This document shows positions 21,774-25,083 of a DNA stretch of 25,083 nucleotides, in pieces. Source of the stretch: Solirubrobacterales bacterium (GTDB lineage: Bacteria > Actinomycetota > Thermoleophilia > Solirubrobacterales > Solirubrobacteraceae); contig JAOPZU010000054.1 in assembly GCA_025963955.1 (NCBI GenBank), positions 1 through 25,083 on the forward strand, read 5' to 3'. The notes below the pieces were generated by a model. It searched no databases, was not told the origin of the DNA, and saw only the letters and a list, made by a program, of their open reading frames with translations. Within the stretch, counting starts at the first letter, position 1, and every line of letters begins with the position of its first letter. The position numbers and the translations under genes were made by a program.

Positions 21774-23294
21774 ATGACCCCCACGACCGCTCCCGCGTCC
21801 GACGCCGACGAGCTTGCCGCCTTCGGCTACCCGCAGCAGCTGCACCGTTCGCTCGGCAGCTTCGCCTCGTTCGCCGCGGGCTTCTCGTTCGTCTCGATCC
21901 TCACGACCGTCTTCCAGCTCTTCTTCTTCGGCTTCTCCTTCGGCGGTGCTGCGTTCTTCTGGACCTGGCCCATCGTCTTCGTCGGGCAGATGACGGTCGC
22001 TCTCTGCTTCGCCGAGCTCGCCTCGCGCTACCCGCTGTCCGGCTGCATCTACCAGTGGTCACGACGCCTGACGAACCCGTCCTTCGGGTGGTTCGCCGGC
22101 TGGACGATGATCGTCGCGCAGATCGTCACCGTGGCCGCCGCGGCGATCGCGCTGCAGGTCGTCCTGCCGTCGATCTGGGACGGCTTCCAGCTCGTCGGCT
22201 CGGACACCTCGACGCTCTCCTCCGACGGTGCGAAGAACGCGGTCATCCTCGGCGCGCTGCTCGTCTGCGTCACGACCGCCATCAACGCGGCGGGCATCAA
22301 GCTCATGTCGCGCATCAACGTCATCGGCGTCTGCTGCGAGCTCGTGGGCGTCGTCGCGTTGATCGTCCTGCTCTTCACCCACGCGCACCGCGGCCCGGGC
22401 GCCGTCGTCCACCAGACGGGCGCCGCGCCCGGCGGCAGCTACACCGGCGCCTTCATCGTCTCCGCGCTGATGGCGGCCTACGTGATGGTCGGCTTCGACT
22501 CCGCCGGCGAGCTGTCGGAGGAGACGAAGGACCCGCGCCGCCTGGCGCCGCAGGCGATCCTCAAGGCGCTGACCGTCAGCGGCATCGGCGGCGGGCTGCT
22601 GCTGCTCGCCGGGCTGCTCGCCGCGCCGAGCCTGACGGACGGCAACCTCGCCACGGGCGGCCTGCCGTACGTCCTGACCGAGTCGCTGGGCAGCACCGTC
22701 GGCAAGATCCTGCTCGCCGACGTCGCGGTCGCGGTGTGCGTCTGCACCCTCGCCATCCAGACCGCCGCGATGCGGATGATCTTCTCGATGGCGCGGGACA
22801 ACGTGCTGCCGTTCTCCGCGCAGCTGAGCAAGGTCAACGAGCGGACCGGCTCGCCGATCCTGCCCGGCCTGATCGTCGGCTTCCTCGTCATCCTCCTGCT
22901 CGCGGTCAACGTCGAGGACGGCTCGGTCTTCCTCGCGCTGACGAGCGTCTGCATCACGATGCTCTACGGCGCCTACCTGATGGTCACCGGCCCGCTGCTC
23001 ATGCGGCGCCTGCGCGGCGAGTACCGGGCGGCCCTGCCCGGCGAGTTCTCCCTCGGCCGCTTCGGCGTCCCGGTGAACGTCATCGCGATCGTCTACGGCG
23101 CGGCGATGATGGTGAACATCGGCTGGCCCCGCGCGTCGGTGTACGACGTGGAGGGCGGCCACTGGTACCTGCAGTGGTTCGCGCCGCTCTTCGTGGTGGC
23201 CTCCTTGACCCTGGGCGGCGCCGTGTTCCTCGGCCGCCGCACCAGCGCCGCCAAGCTCGTGTCCTCCGGCGACCCGGTCGCGGTCAGCGCGTGA
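21774..23294 (+). CDS. APC superfamily permease, likely guanidine/urea or amine importer
   Basis: 506 residues with about 12 membrane segments. The start (LHRSLGSFASFAAGFSFVSILTTVFQLF) and the conserved SGCIYQWSRRL, ELSEETKDPRRLAPQAI and MARDNVLPFSAQLSKVNERTGSPILPGL segments are typical of the amino acid/choline (GABA permease-like) branch of the APC superfamily. It imports a small nitrogen compound by a secondary mechanism. Being the first gene before UAAP1, UAAP2 and a biotin-dependent carboxylase, its substrate is probably what that pathway uses (guanidine or urea; inference). AGAGG (21761-21765) lies 8 nt before the ATG. The stop overlaps the UAAP1 GTG (GTGA). Regulation is probably by the divergent GntR protein. 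Confidence 0.9.
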   Translation: MTPTTAPASDADELAAFGYPQQLHRSLGSFASFAAGFSFVSILTTVFQLFFFGFSFGGAAFFWTWPIVFVGQMTVALCFAELASRYPLSGCIYQWSRRLTNPSFGWFAGWTMIVAQIVTVAAAAIALQVVLPSIWDGFQLVGSDTSTLSSDGAKNAVILGALLVCVTTAINAAGIKLMSRINVIGVCCELVGVVALIVLLFTHAHRGPGAVVHQTGAAPGGSYTGAFIVSALMAAYVMVGFDSAGELSEETKDPRRLAPQAILKALTVSGIGGGLLLLAGLLAAPSLTDGNLATGGLPYVLTESLGSTVGKILLADVAVAVCVCTLAIQTAAMRMIFSMARDNVLPFSAQLSKVNERTGSPILPGLIVGFLVILLLAVNVEDGSVFLALTSVCITMLYGAYLMVTGPLLMRRLRGEYRAALPGEFSLGRFGVPVNVIAIVYGAAMMVNIGWPRASVYDVEGGHWYLQWFAPLFVVASLTLGGAVFLGRRTSAAKLVSSGDPVAVSA

Positions 23295-24118
23295 GCACGA
23301 CCGCCACCACCCACGCCGCCCGCGAGCACGCGCGGGCGCAGGCCGGGCAGACGGCCGCGGCGAGGCCCGTCCTGCCCGCCCGGGACGCACCGATCGTCCC
23401 GGAGGGCGTGGACCGCGAGGCCCTCACCTGGGCCGAGACGGTCGCCGGCCCGGGCTACACCGCGAAGGTCCTCTCGCGGGGGACGACGCTGCGGCTGACC
23501 GACGTGGACGGGGACGCGTGCGCGCACGTGCTGCTCTTCCGCAGCGACGCGCCGTGGGAGCGGCTGAACGTCGCGGACACCGTGAAGATCCCGTGGCAGG
23601 CCTACCTCGGCGCTGCGCACCCGCTGCTCAGCGACCAGGGCCGCGTGCTGGCGACGCTCGTGTCCGACACGAGCGCGCACCACGACGCGCTGTGCGGGAC
23701 GACGTCGCTCGCGGCCTGCGTGGCGCGCTGGGGCGAGGGCGCCGCGCAGTCGCCGACCCCCGCCGGCCGGGAGCTCTTCAAGCTCGCCGCGGCCAAGCAC
23801 GGCCTGGAGCCCCGCGACCTGCCGCCGTCGCTGTCCTTCTTCCGCGGGATGCGCGTGAGCGAGGACGGCCTCGTGGCACCGACCGGCGCGGCCGGCCCCG
23901 GCGCGCACGTCGAGCTGCGCGCCGAGCTGCCGCTGATCGTCCTGATCGCGAACGTCCCGCACCCGCTGGATCCGCGGGAGGAGTACGTCGTCTCGCCGCT
24001 GGAGGTCCTCGCCTGGCGCGGGGCCGCGACGGCGCCTGCGGACCCGCAGTGGACCGCCTCGCCCGAGCTCGAGCGCGCGTACCTGAACACCACCGACGAC
24101 TGGGAGGCCCGCTCGTGA
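23291..24118 (+). CDS. cgdA: Urea amidolyase-associated protein 1 (UAAP1, DUF1989), probable carboxyguanidine deiminase subunit
   Basis: 275 residues. After a disordered ~45-residue N-terminus, a DUF1989 domain shows the UAAP1 pattern: RLTDVDGDACAHVLLF, WERLNVADTVKIPWQAYLG, LLSDQGRVLATLVSDTS, HHDALCGTTS (metal-type His/Cys cluster), and later LPPSLSFFRGMRV. UAAP1 and UAAP2 were named for sitting beside urea carboxylase. Work on guanidine utilisation showed such pairs form carboxyguanidine deiminase (CgdAB), which turns carboxyguanidine into allophanate and ammonia. The gene order here, with the carboxylase following, fits that pathway. The GTG start overlaps the permease stop by 4 nt, and the stop overlaps the UAAP2 GTG. 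The symbol is assigned by family and context. Confidence 0.88.
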   Translation: MSTTATTHAAREHARAQAGQTAAARPVLPARDAPIVPEGVDREALTWAETVAGPGYTAKVLSRGTTLRLTDVDGDACAHVLLFRSDAPWERLNVADTVKIPWQAYLGAAHPLLSDQGRVLATLVSDTSAHHDALCGTTSLAACVARWGEGAAQSPTPAGRELFKLAAAKHGLEPRDLPPSLSFFRGMRVSEDGLVAPTGAAGPGAHVELRAELPLIVLIANVPHPLDPREEYVVSPLEVLAWRGAATAPADPQWTASPELERAYLNTTDDWEARS

Positions 24119-24753
24119 GCACCGCCACCGAACCGACGCTGCCGCCTGGCACCGTCGTGCTGGACGAGGTCGTCCCCGCCCGTGCGCCGTGGTCGGCCGT
24201 GGTCGCCGCGGGCGACGTGCTGTCGATCGTCGACCTGGAGGGCAACCAGGCCGTCGACTGCCTGCTCTACCGCGCCGACGACACCACCGAGCGCTACTCC
24301 GCGCCCGACACGATCGCCGCGCAGGGCGGGATCTTCCTGACGACGGGCTCGGGGCTGATGTCGAACGAGGGCCGGACGCTCATGACCGTCGTCGGCGACG
24401 AGGTCGGCCGCCACGACACCGTGGGCGGCGCCTGCTCGAAGGAGTCCAACACGCTGCGCTACGGCCACCACACCCACCACCAGCACGCGTGCGTGGAGAA
24501 CTTCCTCGCCGAGGGCGCCCGGTGGGGCCTGGGCAAGCGCGACCTGGTCTCCAACATCAACTGGTACATGAACGTCCCGATCGAGGAGGACGGCACGCTC
24601 GGCATCGTCGACGGCCTCTCCTCCCCTGGGCTGGTCGTGTCGCTGCGCGCGGAGGTCGACGTGCTCGTGCTCGTCTCCAACTGTCCCCAGGTCAACAACC
24701 CGTGCAACGGCTTCGACCCGACGCCGGTCCGGATGCTCGTCACCCGCGCATGA
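24115..24753 (+). CDS. cgdB: Urea amidolyase-associated protein 2 (UAAP2, DUF1989), probable carboxyguanidine deiminase subunit
   Basis: 212 residues, a DUF1989 domain of UAAP2 type. Motifs: LSIVDLEGNQAVDCLLY, RYSAPDTIAAQGGIFLTTGSGLMSNEGR, RHDTVGGACSKESNTLRYG, HHQHACVENF, SNINWYMNVP, and the closing LVSNCPQVNNPCNGFDPTPVRMLV. His and Cys residues in RHDTVGGACS and HHQHACVENF probably bind metal. It is expected to act with UAAP1 as a heteromeric deiminase between the carboxylase and allophanate hydrolase steps (known for CgdAB; inferred here). The GTG overlaps the UAAP1 stop (GTGA) and its own stop overlaps the carboxylase ATG (ATGA), so all four genes are translationally linked. Confidence 0.92.
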   Translation: MSTATEPTLPPGTVVLDEVVPARAPWSAVVAAGDVLSIVDLEGNQAVDCLLYRADDTTERYSAPDTIAAQGGIFLTTGSGLMSNEGRTLMTVVGDEVGRHDTVGGACSKESNTLRYGHHTHHQHACVENFLAEGARWGLGKRDLVSNINWYMNVPIEEDGTLGIVDGLSSPGLVVSLRAEVDVLVLVSNCPQVNNPCNGFDPTPVRMLVTRA

Positions 24754-25083
24754 TCCCCACGTTGCTGGTCGCCAACCGCGGGGAGATCGCCGTCCGGATC
24801 CTCCGCTCCGCCGCCGCGCTCGGACTGCGCACCGTCGCCGTGTTCTCGGACGCCGACCGCGGCGCGCCGCACGTCGCGCTCGCGGACGTCGCGGTCCACC
24901 TCGGGCCGACGCCCGCCCGCGACTCCTACCTGCGCGGGGACCTGATCCTCGCCGCCGCGGCCGCGCACGGTGTCACGCTGTTGCACCCGGGCTACGGGCT
25001 GCTCTCGGAGGACGCCGCGTTCGCGCGCGCCGTGGAGGACGCGGGCATCGCCTGGGTCGGCCCGGCGCCGGCGCAGCTGGAGG
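24750..25083 (+). CDS. Biotin-dependent urea/guanidine carboxylase, N-terminal biotin carboxylase domain (partial, cut by window end)
   Basis: 111 residues are visible before the window edge. They are the N-terminal pre-ATP-grasp part of a biotin carboxylase: LLVANRGEIAVRILRSAAALG (residues 5-25), VFSDADRGAPHVALADVAVHLG (35-56) and the HPGYGLLSEDAAFARAVEDAG segment. The family includes urea carboxylase, acetyl/propionyl-CoA and pyruvate carboxylases. Placement directly after UAAP1 and UAAP2 points to the urea carboxylase group, several members of which prefer guanidine. Substrate type depends on the carboxyltransferase part, which is outside the window. The ATG at 24750 overlaps the UAAP2 stop (ATGA). 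Confidence 0.88.
   Translation, partial: MIPTLLVANRGEIAVRILRSAAALGLRTVAVFSDADRGAPHVALADVAVHLGPTPARDSYLRGDLILAAAAAHGVTLLHPGYGLLSEDAAFARAVEDAGIAWVGPAPAQLE

Noticed and set aside
22059..23390. 443-residue antisense open frame opposite the permease (and similar ones at 255-1277, 12316-13497, 16797-18410, 20845-21777)
   Set aside because: Low-complexity Arg/Gly/Asp/Val-rich sequence typical of GC-rich antisense shadows; the opposite strand carries conserved families.
1..25083. Mobile elements, CRISPR arrays, prophage or integration sites (including at tRNA-Thr)
   Set aside because: No transposase, integrase, regular repeats or duplicated tRNA 3' end was seen.

Overview
The window is very GC-rich, with many GTG starts, 4-base GTGA/ATGA gene overlaps and antisense 'shadow' ORFs. 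The protein types (RxxRVxV-rich secreted proteins with Ig-like tails, DUF6351, DUF3089, PelF/PelG-like proteins, UAAP1/UAAP2) suggest a high-GC actinobacterium, perhaps of the Solirubrobacterales/Thermoleophilia. That placement is inference from sequence character only. No insertion sequence, phage gene or CRISPR array was seen.

Layout. 1-2152: the tail of a secreted Ig-like protein, an aldo/keto reductase (minus) and a DUF347/COG4705 membrane protein. 2196-3509: a GT-C membrane mannosyltransferase-like protein. 3531-11964: eight tightly packed, mostly overlapping plus-strand genes. Four are regulatory: a receiver-PP2C (RsbU-type) phosphatase, a tandem GAF/degenerate HD-GYP protein, a STAS anti-sigma-antagonist and an RsbW-like HATPase kinase. 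Four are polysaccharide genes: two PelF-type GT4 glycosyltransferases, a PelG-like flippase with an extra N-terminal domain, and a CE4 deacetylase. This looks like a partner-switch-controlled, Pel-like exopolysaccharide operon without PelA-E.

12046-19709 is mostly minus strand: a DUF6351 secreted hydrolase-like protein, a CDGSH iron-sulfur protein, tRNA-Thr(CGU) with a clear terminator, a large secreted M19-dipeptidase-like protein, and a DUF3089 secreted esterase-like protein. A lone STAS protein (14549-14920) is on the plus strand. 19769-20699 is a membrane protein gene broken by an apparent 1-nt frameshift at a C6 run.

20923-25083 is a catabolic locus: a divergent GntR/FCD repressor, then permease, UAAP1, UAAP2 and the start of a biotin-dependent urea/guanidine carboxylase (cut by the window edge), each gene overlapping the next by 4 nt. 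It probably imports guanidine or urea and releases its nitrogen. Two operator candidates were found: an inverted repeat in the divergent promoter, and a perfect 14-bp palindrome containing ATTGGATCCAAT in the convergent gap behind the repressor gene.

Several first-in-transcript genes have a TANNNT hexamer 6-7 nt before the start codon and no usable Shine-Dalgarno, the signature of leaderless transcription.
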